Source: Trichoplax sp. H2 (taxonomy: Eukaryota > Placozoa > Uniplacotomia > Trichoplacea). From it: a DNA stretch of 64,000 nt. Made by a program: the position numbers and the translations under genes. The notes under the pieces are model-generated. The model did no database searches. It was not told the origin of the DNA and was given only the letters and a program-made list of their open reading frames with translations. The stretch is from positions 558,001 through 622,000 of the forward strand of contig NOWV01000007.1 in NCBI GenBank assembly GCA_003344405.1, read 5' to 3'. Of this stretch, positions 51,801-64,000 are shown one piece after another. The stretch's first letter is position 1; every line of letters starts with the position of its first letter.

Positions 51801-54371
51801 ACTTTGACTAGTAGAGTCCAGTCACAGCGCCTATTCGTTATGTTATTAGTTATGTTTTTCAGAATGCATAATTACCGTAGGCGCTGGCATAAGTAAACTA
51901 CTGTAAGAATAACTGATTATATCAATCCCTTTTTTAAGGGGCTGACCGGAGACTTTGATAATAAAATATACGGCTATGCAGTCTTTTTTTATTTAATTAT
52001 ACAGATAGAAACGAACGAAGTTCGAATGTGTACCCAATACTTTCAGGAACTGTACACAAAATAAAAAGTTTGTAAATATTATTTAAAACTCGAATACGGG
52101 TTTATACTCGTCGTTTATATCTGCGTACTACGTTGTATTGAATTAATTTAAATTGGCCATAAAGACTACGATATAAACTAAGAAAAGTATCATAAAAAAT
52201 TATTATTATATAAACTGTTGATATCAATTGGAAAAAAAATTACGGGTGTGTTATAGATTTAGCATTAAATCAATCAATTCAATCTCAATTCATCCTAAAT
52301 TGCATATCTGTATAGTACAGTGTACAACTATACATCTTGTGCAGGCGATCACCTGGTGGAATAACACAATTATATTTGTTGTTGTTCCAACCCGATTTTC
52401 GTATAACTGTTATGGGATCAGGCTGTGGCAGGGAAACGCAACGATAATTTGACCATTGAAATGCTGCGAAAACATTGCATATGAATGCATTGAGGGTGTG
52501 CTTACCTTTCCCCCTCCCCCTGGAAAAATAAAAAAAAACGTGAAGAGCACACGTAATTGAATCATTTTGGCTGTGGACGTCAATTTTTCGTCATCAGCTC
52601 CTTTAGTCCTACGGGTAATTTTTGACGAAATTATTCTACAGATGGGCTTGATTGCTAGTAAGTCAATAACCAATTATAATTCTCGTACATCCAATTAACT
52701 TTATAATACGTGTATTTATTTTGTACGTTAACACAAAGCAGAGATAGTCAAATCATCATCGATGGCAGTAAAGTATATTGTACGAGGATAGTCATTGCAT
52801 TGCAATTTGTATAGAATTCAGCTTCTGTACCAGCGCTTGCAAGCATCGCTCGTTCGCGATCATCGATGTTCTTATACAAACAATAGAAGGTAAAACCGGG
52901 TATACTGGTTCTGCAAATGACAATAAGAAAAAAAAAAGTAAGTTTGTACGGCAGACCGACGCACGCTTGTGGAAAGTTAACGATTTTCTTTATAGCATGT
53001 CCGCTAAGCTATTAGCAGTTCATTGCAAGGGCTACGTATGAGTCAAAAAGAAAGAAAACACTTTATCGTCTTGATTTTCAAGCCATGCAGAGTTTAGCAG
53101 CATGCAGACATGACGATACAAAGTTACCTACCATCTACGGCAATCGAGACCATCCCACCTGATCAAGTGATTAAAGCATTATTCGTACTGATTGATTGAT
53201 TGATGAAAGAGGATAAATTAAAAAGACGGACGCAAAAGAAACGTATTGTGTATAAAAATTATCTCATTTATCATTGTTCGTCCAAGTACTGTAGAAATAA
53301 TGCATGGTAAATAGACGTTATTAAAGATGTCGTATACTTTATCTCGATCGATGGGATATCCAGTGCAGTATTCAGGTCGTGAACAACCTACTGTAAAGTA
53401 CAATGGGATATTTGCAGTGTTGTCACCTCAAATACTAATGTAAGCCTTGGACGATCAATAATTAATCAAACTTCTGTCAAAGAGATGTTTAGGGAAACTT
53501 CTTTGCTCGCTGATCGGTAACGGCAATGCGCATATTGTGCACACACTACTAAGTCAAGGACATCACTACAAATCCCCACTGTGGGATTAATCCTGAACTG
53601 AAGGATCAATTCAACCGTATGATAAAGAGAAAATAAAAAATTTCAATTCTCATATCATTCAATTTCATCCAGTGCTGTACTCTGCAGTCTACAAACTCTA
53701 CACTATGTACAATACATTAGCACAGCTTGGCAAAAGCCATCGTCATTGGCTAGTGCCATACGATTCCACTGTATATCCGTACGACCAGTGGCATTATTTT
53801 TTTTCATCATAGCGATCCGCCGTTGTTATGCACTATTATAATTACAGCCCAGCTACTAAGTTGACATCCTTCACTGCTTCTGATAGGCTCGTGCTTGTCG
53901 TCAAAATAAATATGTGCCCAACACCTGACCTCAGCATAAAAAAAAAATTGACGTTATCAATCATGTCAACATGAGCAAGTACAGTGCAAAAAAAATAAAA
54001 TAAAACATAATAAGGGTTGTACAACACTAGGCGATAGTACAGTACTTGTAGAACTGAAAGCTGTCAGTCAAGCACTGTACCACCGTCCCATTTCATCTCT
54101 AGCTATAGAGTGTACGCAGGTATAAAAGATCTCTGCAATTTGAGCTAGTTCCATTAGCTGCTCATCATTGACTATCGTGCTGGTGAATTGAGCTGTAGAC
54201 ATTGAAAGTTAATCTAATTGGATCGCATAACATTCGCCTTGGCATTTATCTTGATACTTGATTGCATCTTCGATAGCAAACAACCTCTTTCCATTAATTA
54301 GATTACAGGACTATCTTGATTGTGTCATTCTTGTTTCGTCAAGTCATTATATTGGATCATCTCAAAACATC
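48857..54371. other. Spacer between PAK and Spot14 genes
   Basis: About 5.5 kb, the longest apparently empty stretch between two genes here. It starts with the PAK 3' untranslated region. Open frames on either strand are short and show no family motif that I recognise. Scattered GTAC words occur near 51356, 52315 and 54036; the last lies some 330 bases before the Spot14 start codon. Confidence 0.5.
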
Positions 54372-54743
54372 ATGGAAAACGGTAAAGAACTTTCCATCGT
54401 TGAAAGAATACAGAAATTCAACAAAGCTGTTAATAACATGGACTCAGTGGTCATGGTCCCTTGCCAGCTACTCGATGAATCGACAAAATGTCTTAACAGC
54501 GGCTCATATCGAAAATTTAGCACGACAGAATCGGATATGCATAGATGCTTTACTCTTCTAAAAAAAGCCAAATACTACCTGAACCAAGGCGATGCCCTTG
54601 GAGCGAACAAAGACAATTCCGTCGATGAAGAACTGAAAGACTTTGTCAATCATCTAGAAGGACTGTACAAATCCTTAGATGTTCTCACTGAAGTTGCAAG
54701 TGGAGTTGCCAAGCACTATCAAAATGAAGTTGTCAAATATTAG
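54372..54743 (+). CDS. MID1IP1: Spot14 / MID1-interacting protein 1 family
   Basis: Small acidic regulator. In vertebrates Spot14 (THRSP) and MID1IP1 pair up and promote polymerisation of acetyl-CoA carboxylase, raising fatty-acid synthesis. The 123-residue single-exon frame begins at the ATG of MENGKELSIVERIQKF; upstream in-frame codons reach only a TTG. It matches the family at three blocks: KFNKAVNNMDSVVMVP (about 14-29), DMHRCFTLLKKAKYYL in the middle, and DFVNHLEGLYKSLDVLTEVA followed by AKHYQNEV at the end, all predicted helical. It is shorter than human THRSP (146) and MID1IP1 (183), mainly in the linker. The next gene downstream is a DGAT2/MOGAT acyltransferase in the same orientation. 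Assignment is by motif similarity, somewhat less certain than for the other genes. Confidence 0.88.
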   Translation: MENGKELSIVERIQKFNKAVNNMDSVVMVPCQLLDESTKCLNSGSYRKFSTTESDMHRCFTLLKKAKYYLNQGDALGANKDNSVDEELKDFVNHLEGLYKSLDVLTEVASGVAKHYQNEVVKY

Positions 54744-57264
54744 AAATGGGTTCAAAAGCTAAAAAAAAAACTACAACGGTTACCACCTGGGTCGAGGACA
54801 GTATCATATTATAAACTCTTGTCGCCTGTAGGCACAGGTATTCTAGATAATTAGTCTTGCGATAGGCTAGAATCTTTGCCGTGGCACACTTGCATACACG
54901 CTTACAATTGATGAAATTTAAAATTTTTACTATTGGTACTTCAATCTAGATGTCACTAAGACTATAATCTCTCTCAAAATGTCTCGCAAGTTTTTTCCAT
55001 CAATTTTTACTTTTGTTCATTCAAGCTTTATTATTGAGTAGTGCGAACTTTGCTAGTTATTGCATTACAATTCCTCTATTACGGTAGGGTAGAAGATTCT
55101 ACTTTTACCGGCTAACATTTGCATCCATTTTCATGACCTTGATGTAGTTTATTCTACACTTTTACTGTATTAAATCGAAATAAGTAGCTTAATATGCAAT
55201 GTATGTAATTTAAGATTGATTTCACTTGTTATTCCATTAAAGCTGTCTACCATTACTGTATTGACAATGAACTGGTGAGCAACTCTGAATACTGAACGTC
55301 TACTGTTAGTACAGTAGACGTGGAATGAAATTGAATACAGTATCTAGCACGATTGGTAATTTAATTGAATGACGAGATTGAAATGTTAATCTTCAATCTT
55401 GACATGGTATAAATATTTCCGGTAAGATTAAATAAATTTTATTTTATAAAATTAGCCCCTAATTTTTGGAAACTTGCACTAATAAATTCATAGATCTACG
55501 CGTAGTTTGCGCTACTTGGTGTTGCATAGCACGTAATGCAGTACATGCATTTCTAGGGTACAGTAATAATTCGTCGATTTTTATCTGTAGCAACGCCTGA
55601 TTATGTTCAACTGTTTTATTATAACAATTATTAATGAATAAATTCATTGATTATAATGATTATTATTGATTCTGCATCACTTACTGGGCGTTGAGCCTTT
55701 TTTAGACTGTCAATCTTGCTCAGTTGTTACTGTCTCTTTATGTTACTCTCTCAGTACCTGTATGTTCTGCAGATGCTGTAGCGACAAAATCGGGATAAGA
55801 CGACTGCTAAACAAGCTGATACGATATCGATGTTGTATGTTATCTCTCTAGATATAGTATATAATAATACATCAGCAATAGATCAAAGTAAGGATGCTAA
55901 TATAGTAGTAGTTTTAATGAATAAAACATGGTAAATAAAATGCAAAAATGGACCTAAAATTGAGTGATAATTGGGTGTCATTGATATAGGACATGGCTAA
56001 TGCTGAGCTCTTATATTGACTCTAGTAGTTTATTGTGTACGTCATGTCTTGACAGACTGACATGCAGTAAATCACAGCTCAGCATCAACAAAAGAGCTAT
56101 CAAAAAGAATCACGAGCACGAGCACGGGTCACCCCACTAGCTCAACACAATGCCCCTGGCAACAGACAGACATTGTATGGACTAGCCAGACTGTAATGGC
56201 TAGTGTCAGAGTGTCGGTACTAGGGATTGCACTGATGGCCATTTTGGGGCCCAGGACAGTACGGACTACAGCTACTCACAGGATCATTGGGAGCTAACAT
56301 GCACGCCAAAGGGTCAAGCTGCCTATTGACTTTTGCCAATATGCCTGCAATCGGATTGAAAAATATTTTCATGCATTTGATATAACCTGCACAAATCAGA
56401 CTATCGATAGTCAGGATCCATTCTTGAATTACCCTGTGCGTAGTTGAGAAATTCCTCAACATGACAACAATCAGTTGGAACTATTCGTAGAAACATGATT
56501 CATTTTCAATAGACGAGTGCCTTTCAAAAATGGACAGATAATCAATCATGAATTGCGGACAAGAGATTGTTGTGGTCCAATCCATAAACATTCTTGCATG
56601 TTCAATCCAACCAGTCAGCAAGTCGCTGTAAGATCATGACCTGGTGGAAATGCTGTACAGTCGAGACTGTGTATGAGCTCGACTGTAGTGCATTTCTGCA
56701 CCCTTTTTGGGCAATGATGAATGCCTGTTTAAAGCCATAGAGGAGTGCCAAGGAGTAATAGTACTGTAAGAAAGTTTATCAACAAGCAAACGCACAGTTT
56801 GAAGTCAACAACTTGCATTTAAATCTTCACTTATAACCTTCGTCTGCTGAAAATCGACACAACTCGCTCATTCATCATCTGGCCCACGCACTTCCTTTCC
56901 CTAGCTGTCCATATGTGTTGCCAATATCGTCCATCTTTACAATAAAAACTATTCATTTTCAAAGCATATACCTTTCAACACTATCAGACCATGGCCTAAG
57001 ACGCAAAAGAGATCATACTAATCTTACCATGATTCTTCTTTATTCAGCCGGTATACTGTATGATACATCAGTTGGGTCAAAGCATTTTGTATTTGTGGAC
57101 AGTCGAGGCCAGCGTAGACTACCGTTGAGCATCCTCTAATCTGCCAGAACTATTCTAGCTAGTGGAGCGCGTTAAAGAGCTCAAAGTGCAAACTAATCCT
57201 GCCCAAGAATTCAACAACTCTTACCATTCATTTGATCGCCATACTATCGTCATTGACCGCCATC
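54744..57264. other. Spacer between Spot14 and DGAT2/MOGAT
   Basis: About 2.5 kb without a gene I can support. A few GTAC words occur near 56652 and 56760. A minus-strand frame at 56220-56462 is open but has no family resemblance and is interpreted as chance. Confidence 0.5.
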
Positions 57265-60200
57265 ATGAAGGTGTTTGGGATCGATTTTGCGCCACTCAAT
57301 ATTCCATTTCAACGACGTATTCAAACTTTTGCTACCTTAGTGGCGGTGGTGTTATTCCTATTCGGTCATTCTGTCGGACTAGCAATGACCATTTGCGGTT
57401 TACTATTTCCACCATTGACTGTCCCTATACTATTCTATCTCGTCTGGATTTACTTCTTCGACAGTCAATGCCCTCGTCGTGGTGGTCGACGAATCGAGTT
57501 CTTTCGCAATTGGTCATTTTGGAGGTATTTTTCCGACTACTTTCCTTGTAAGGTAATCAAAACGTGCCAATTGGATCCTAGTCGAAGTAAGTACAGCGTC
57601 GATGCATACGGATGAAATCAATTTCTAGCCTGCGATGCATCGCCCATATCCCTTTCACGCAACCGTCTGCTTACCTTACAGTAAATTATCTCATGGACGA
57701 GTTGGTAAATTTGTATCTATAATCTCCAGCAATCATAGCCATTCCTCTTCCTATACCGAATATACGTTGAAGTTCTAACACTGGGTTCTCCATTGGAACA
57801 CAGTATCATCATCTTGATTACTATTGTAAACATTCCTACTAAAATTATGCTCATACTCTATTGCTTACAATAACATAATCTTTGGCTTATGACCATCAGT
57901 TTCTTAATTGTACACTATTCTACGTATGGAAGATACGCTAGGTCTAGCCTTAGCTAAGTGCTAATTATACTATTATAAAAAAAGCAACGTTGCGACCTCA
58001 TCTATTAATTCTAATGTAAAAATGGTGCAAAAAGCCTCTCACTGGATACCGATCCAAATTAAATCATATATAATCTATACTGTAAGGGATGCCATACAAA
58101 ATACCTTTAGCACTGTTAGGCAAACAAGCGGAATATGTTGAAGAGAAATTGACAGGAATGAATGAAATAGATGGTTAAATTGCAATACACCCTTCTCACA
58201 CCTACAGTACCACCATGATAAATGAACGTATAGATAGCCTGATGCGATCAACCAATTCAGCTTCACTTCTAGGTGGCACATTACTATTCTACACCTATAA
58301 TATTATAGCCAGATACAAATGCAACTGTACTTATCAAAGTACTACTAGTATATGTAGAATCGAAATGATCTCATTGTTATCACCGATAGCCTTTTATTAT
58401 ATTCCTTGATGAAGATGCCTTGCTGCTAATTTTTAAATACTCTCTTTCTATATTTAACATGTTAAATTCGCCGCTTCCACCTCGATGAAAACTTATCCGC
58501 ACCAATACACCTATTGTATCCAAAAATATCTTGTGCAACTCCAACACAACACCATTCATGATCCGTAAAGATTACTTGTTCGCCTATCATCCACACGGGT
58601 AAGTACTGCACCGTACAATTAGAATGGATAATTAATGAATTAATAGAACTCGGAGAATGATAGTACTGTATAGATTTCTAGAGACAATATTATGTAATAT
58701 TCGTACGAGTATATAGCCATTTCAGAAGCTACTACACTAGAACATTAGGACTAGGTCTAAATCAAAATTTTGCTACACTAGTAATACTGTAGAGTTAATT
58801 CTGTAATGACTAAAGCACTTGTCATTCCGCTGGCAATTATTCCATACAGAGACGAAAGATGTCATAGAGTACAGAAGAAACCTTTTACCGCAATAGCATA
58901 CAGAGAATGAAAATAATACTTTATTTACTGTCTTACAGCCTGATTAGTTGATTACTTGTTTATACATACAGTATTAATAGAATATTCAAACTATTCCCTT
59001 TATGAAATTTTCATTTCCATATACCACAATATACCGAGTAGTACCAAGGTATCCAAAATATATCATACTCGATACTATACCAGCTGATATTGAAATACTA
59101 TATAGCAAACATTTGCACCAATTATCATCACAGGTTGTACATTGTACTGTCACTCAACGAACTAAACTACTAAAAATTTATAATATTGTAAAAACGTAAT
59201 CTATTGCATAGCACTGTAGTAAGTTATTGATTATAGGATACAATTCTTTCCAGTTTCTGTTGATGCTTTCAAATTAGAAATTACCATTTTCTCTCTAATA
59301 TTACAGTATGTCAACGTTTGCAAAATCTTTTTACGTATTCCTTTAGCACTAAGGTACATTGATTATAATCATATACAGATTAATAAGCCTAGGGTTTCAG
59401 GTCACTTTTGTCGCCAATGGCAATGACTTTCAAGAGCAATTCCCCGGTATCATCGTACATCCTCTCACACTTAGCTTGGTTTTTCGCTTTCCGTTTATTC
59501 GCGATTTTCTCCTATCTGTGGGCGTCTGCGATGTAAGTCGTGATAGTTGTCAATACATATTGGAAAAGATGGGCCCTGGACATTCGATTGGTATTGTCAT
59601 CGGTGGTGCTGCAGAAGCTTTAGATGCTCATCCGGGCTATTCTAGGCTAAAATTAAAGAATCGACGAGGGTTTATTCGCATTGCTCTTAAATCGGGGTAC
59701 ACGTGTTAATTTTGAACAATTTATTCGTATTATAGACCACTGGGATAAACAACTATTAAATTTGTGTAGTAGTCTCAGTTGTCGTTGCACTTCTAGATGA
59801 TTCTTCATTATTAAAAGATTTTCCTTAGCTAAACTACAGTTCGTCCTTAAATACTAAGTAAAACTAACTATCTATATGCTCATAATTGACTGAACAATTA
59901 ATTTATAATAGTGCCGATTTAGTGCCTATGTATTGCTTTGGAGAGAATGACTTATACGATCAAGCGAGTAACCCGCCAGGATCATGGTTAAGAAATTTTC
60001 AGATACGTTTTATGAGAGCTACAACGTTTATACCACCATTATTTCATGGGCGTGGTGTTTTCAATTATTCTTTTGGTTTATTGCCGTATCGCAAGCCACT
60101 GAATGTCGTTGGTATGTAACATTATAAAGCAATAATGAGAGTAATAACTTTACTAAGAGTTTATTTATTATGCGTATTAGATTCAACTGCTAAAGGAAAC

Positions 60201-60499
60201 TGCTACAATAAATCATATGTTGATATCATTATTAAATTGCTATAAATTATAAACTAATCATAAGCAAACCCAGTAAATGGACCATAAAGTTACATTCTAT
60301 TAGTTTAAATAACAACTCGCGCTATTTTTACTACATTTTTACAGTTGGAAAGCCAATTCGCGTAGAAAAGGTTGAAAATCCAACGGAAGAGCAAGTTGCT
60401 GAATTACATCAAATCTATATTAGTTCACTTAAAGAACTATTTACACAATATAGAAAGGAATACAGTACCAATGAAGTCGAAGAAATAAGCCTAATATGA
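57265..60499 (+). CDS. MOGAT2: DGAT2/MOGAT family acyl-CoA:acylglycerol acyltransferase
   Basis: ER membrane enzyme transferring an acyl chain from acyl-CoA to mono- or diacylglycerol, a last step of fat synthesis. Exons: 57265-57586, 58571-58598, 59379-59696, 59912-60111, 60345-60499, in phase, 340 residues (human MOGAT2 334, DGAT2 388). The N-terminus APLNIPFQRRIQTFA precedes a hydrophobic hairpin (about residues 20-60). RGGRRIEFFRNWSFWRYF then leads to LDPSRNYLFAYHPHG, where HPHG (114-117) is the catalytic motif. FPFIRDFLLSVG, GGAAEALDAHPG, KNRRGFIRIAL, FGENDLYDQ and FHGRGVFNYSFGLLPYRKP follow in family order. The start is the first ATG of the frame; an upstream TTG frame is ignored. Length favours MOGAT over DGAT2, but substrate cannot be read from sequence. 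The catalytic motif sits on a 28-base microexon. Confidence 0.95.
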
Positions 60500-63400
60500 T
60501 CAAATCGCAAAGTGGAAATACAAGTGTATGCATTGGAATAATATTTCAAGCTATACGTATAGTATTAAATTGCGTTTAAAGCTTTCATGAAGACAGTATG
60601 ATCGTCATCATTGCACTACTGTACATTGCATAGAAAATACTGTTCTCTTCAGCATTGATAAAATTGACCCATTTTTTATATCTATGCATTAAAATACAAA
60701 AGGATTACTTCTATTATATTCTCCTGATCATGCTTACTATTATGGTATTCGATGCTAATTGCAGATAAGTTTTATTGATATATAATATTAAAGACTTAAA
60801 ATTAGCTTAACAAGTTATCACATAGTTACTCCGTTAGAATTCTTTACTATACTGTACATGCAATAATGAAGGAAAAATACAAGGCTAATAAACTTCATCA
60901 ATTATTGTTTGAAATCGAAAATTAAAATTGATGTAGATGCTATCTATTCTTGATTAATTAAATACTAGTTAATAGCACAAAATTTATTAAACTGACTTGT
61001 ACTGTTCTAGCAAATTAGTTATAACTATCTTACTCAATAACATACCTGTGCCATGCCTATCTAAAAGTGCATTTTCTATTCTAGTGTGTCATAATCAGCG
61101 TGAATAAAATATCATAGAATATTCAACTACTTAAGCAGTTTCTGTATTGCTTGAATTTGAATTATTCATCAGCTTTGCTATCTATACCTGTCGTAAATTT
61201 TGGGACTATATCTTTCATTAGCTTATGTTAGAGTTACAATATTGTTGCTAAGAAAATATCACATTTATTGAGGTCATTAATATTGAATTAATGATCAATA
61301 AAGACTATTAAAATTTGTTTTTATCAAATTGGAGCATGGCGACATATCAAATTTCAGCATATCATTCATAGAATAGATATATTATGATCAGAATCATAAA
61401 TTTATAACGTATACGTAGTCTACATGGTTCAAAATAGACCGTCCTATAATAATAATACGATTTTTGCTTTATAGAGATTAAATTTACGATTTACTGTAAC
61501 AATTTTATCAGCAGATAACAATAAGAATAATAGCAATGGCTTGTGATTCAATTACTCATAGTTGTCACTTTCACTTGTTTATGTCAGTTTCCAACCTGAT
61601 TTAACGTCATAATGTAATAATATGTATCATCAAATGAAATTAACTTACTGTATTGTATTATCTCTATTTCAACACATAAGAATTTTCAAATCCTTCCTTC
61701 ATCACCATATTGTAAGAATCATGAAATTATTAATATCATTGCTTAAATTAAATTGTCTTCTTATCTTATTTAATATCAACGACTTAGAATACTTAATTTT
61801 TTAACAATAGCGTTCACGGCTGTCACAAGATACTGTAAGTTTCCCTATAGGGGCATATATATAAAATATGTATCCTTCTCTTTCATTTGGAAATGAATTT
61901 GAAAAATGCATGTTCAACTATTAACAAAAATAAAGACGTCTGTGTATAATAGTAAAAAGGGTTAGAAAATTACATTAAATTCACTATTTTCTGCTTCAAC
62001 GACAAAGATGATTTTCATTTAGAATTTCTGAAAATTATTATCGTGTAATGTTGAATCGATTAATCCAATTTCAACTGCTATCTCGATGTATAAAACCCAA
62101 TTATATCAAGTTAAAAATATCAATAATATCAATGAATAATAATGACCTGAAGTGGAAAAATTCTTCATCCGGTAGAAGAATTTATGCAAGTAAGAGAACG
62201 ATATTTAAGCCTGGATAAGCTTCATTTAGGTACTGATTAAATTTATATGTAATATTGCGTGATTTATGCTATTCATCCTTAAGTGACTGACGGAATCAAA
62301 ATTATTCGATAATATCAATGATTTTTTAGTCATGTACTAATAAAGTTGACGATAATTTTGGCCCCGTGAACAATTACGTACGGGTACGTACGATATGAAA
62401 GCAAAATTGATCATTTATAATATGAAAATAAAATTAGAAAGAATGAGATCATACTGTACCACTAAATATAATTATTATCAAATATTACATTCCTTCTATT
62501 CTCTTATATATTATCATGCAAAAATTCGTAGTTATAATAGTGCAAGGCACACTGATTAATTTATTAATGTATTTTTAGGGAATTTATTTATAGCTATCGT
62601 AACAAATTTGGGAAAAGGTGTGCTTAGAATAGAAATAAGATATCACTCTTAACTGATCGTTCAGTCAATAGGCAGTCTTTACAATCTTTTGATAAGTTAT
62701 TATAGCTAAAAAGGCAATGATCTCTTTCTATGACCTGACCCCTTAATTTAGCATATTGAATGGATTATCACCCGTGTCAGAATAAATTGTCACTATTGAT
62801 CATCGCAGTCATTACAACGCAAGAGGATTTTCAACCGTAAAATTTATACGCGTCGATTTCCGGTACCATAGAGACGATCTTATCAGTTGTTCTTCTTAAT
62901 TAATAATAACTTATTTTGGCTATTTTGGCTATTCGCATGATACATCATATGCTTATGCCATGGAAACACCTCTTTGTTCCGTACTTCCTATAATTACTTT
63001 CACCTGCGTCTGTTTACGGTAATTGAGATGAAATGATTGAAAAATTATTCTATTCATCAATCAACCCATATGTGCATTAAATGATAAATGAACGAAATTG
63101 AATCAGACCAGATTGTCACGTAATCAATCTTATTTTTTTATTTTCAAAATCAAATGACTGGTATTAAATAAATGCATCGGACATTAAAGAAAAGAAAATG
63201 TCTTAAACAATCATAAATAATAATTATAATTAATAAAAATAGATTGAGAATGGCTTACACAATACAGTATTGATGCACGAATTCTTACCTTATTTTATTA
63301 ATGTATTTTTCTCTTTCAGTGCCCACATAACGTTGGATAAATCAAATCCAATAATAATCTATCGAAAGATTTCAGGGTACTCTAACGGTAGATCAAGTTT

Positions 63401-64000
63401 ACGCCATACTTATCAAGATTAACCCCACAATATTTTATCGATTAATATGTATTAATATATATACATATTTTATTTAGCTAATCACTTATTTTCATTATCG
63501 ATAAGAATATGGCACGCTGAAGTCTCTATGAAGCTAATAGAATAGACAAAGTTAAAGGGTCATTGGAAAAAAATATCTGTGCAAGACAAATATAAAAAGA
63601 CTGTTATACCTCAAGATTTACTAAATTAAACGGTATATTGTAACCATACAAACGTTCGTCTCATTTTACAGCTTGTAAGTTATCAACAGGAGATCGGTGT
63701 CAAATTTAACAGATATATAATTTGATACTGAATAATACAATATAATCTAGAATAGGTCACGATGAACTAATTAACTATTGTTATAATATATTTCTATCTA
63801 GATTTACTATCTCTTACTTAATAAATTTATTTTCTTTCACTAATAAATTAGAATATCACTTAAAATCAAGCCAATTTCTCTAATTGTAGATCACATTTTT
63901 ATATCTCTTTCTTTAAATATATGCAAAAATAGAATCATGAATGTAGTCCGGGTATGGAGATTTTGGCAATTTTACTTATTGATACTTTCTCCTACTGTAT
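60500..64000. other. AT-rich region after the DGAT2/MOGAT gene, no gene seen
   Basis: It contains the 3' end of the acyltransferase transcript and then 3 kb of very AT-rich sequence. Open frames are short, low-complexity and without recognised motifs. GTAC words are rare; there is a small palindromic GTACGTACGGGTACGTACG-like stretch near 62376-62393. A gene starting beyond the window, or one with exons too short to recognise, cannot be excluded. Confidence 0.5.

Noticed and set aside
52505-52525. Possible 14-base G-rich microexon on the minus strand (TTTTTCCAG before, GTAAGC after)
   Set aside because: The signals are good, but no neighbouring coding exon in phase was found. G-rich splice-like sequence can occur by chance.
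54258-54371. N-terminal extension of the Spot14 frame
   Set aside because: It would begin with TTG and has no similarity to the family. The ATG at 54372 directly precedes the conserved region.
61622-61804. 60-codon frame near the right end
   Set aside because: Low-complexity Leu/Ile/His text typical of AT-rich chance frames; no splice or family evidence.

Overview
This is nuclear DNA of an animal. The window is AT-rich and holds nine protein genes broken by short introns, mostly about 65-300 bp and nearly all GT-AG. Heparan sulfate 6-O-sulfotransferase, a group I PAK, a GCK-III kinase and a Spot14 protein place it among metazoans. The compact introns, vertebrate-like protein sequences and AT-richness suggest an early-branching animal, most like a placozoan (Trichoplax/Hoilungia type). 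The species is an inference; the animal origin is firm. I rebuilt the gene models exon by exon. Reading phase closes across every junction, apart from one abnormal donor in PCCB and an unresolved first exon in the STK gene.

Layout: RNA polymerase II largest subunit RPB1 (+, cut by the left edge, to 7086); EMC4, an ER membrane complex subunit (-, 10595-8532); PCCB, propionyl-CoA carboxylase beta (+, 13771-18461); a TMEM63/OSCA mechanosensitive channel in 24 exons (-, 25302-19009); a repeat-rich divergent intergenic region (25.3-30.5 kb) with a 179-bp and a 147-bp tandem array and a probable unrecognised pseudogene; a GCK-III kinase of the STK24/25/26 type (+, to 36081); an HS6ST with an intronless coding region (-, 40201-39035); a group I PAK in 18 exons (+, 42417-48856); a Spot14/MID1IP1 protein (+, 54372-54743); and a DGAT2/MOGAT acyltransferase (+, 57265-60499). 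From 60.5 kb to the end I see no gene.

Genes alternate in orientation through the first two thirds. Clusters of GTACAGTAC-type palindromes concentrate in the three head-to-head intergenic regions (EMC4/PCCB, TMEM63/STK, HS6ST/PAK) and in the long second intron of PAK. The tail-to-tail spacers have only scattered copies.

There is no operon logic, but two themes stand out. PCCB, Spot14 and DGAT2/MOGAT are all acyl-CoA or lipid genes. The right half (STK, HS6ST, PAK, Spot14, DGAT2/MOGAT) is a set whose human relatives are also linked, on X, 11q13-q14 and 13q32. This looks like a preserved piece of an ancestral animal linkage group.
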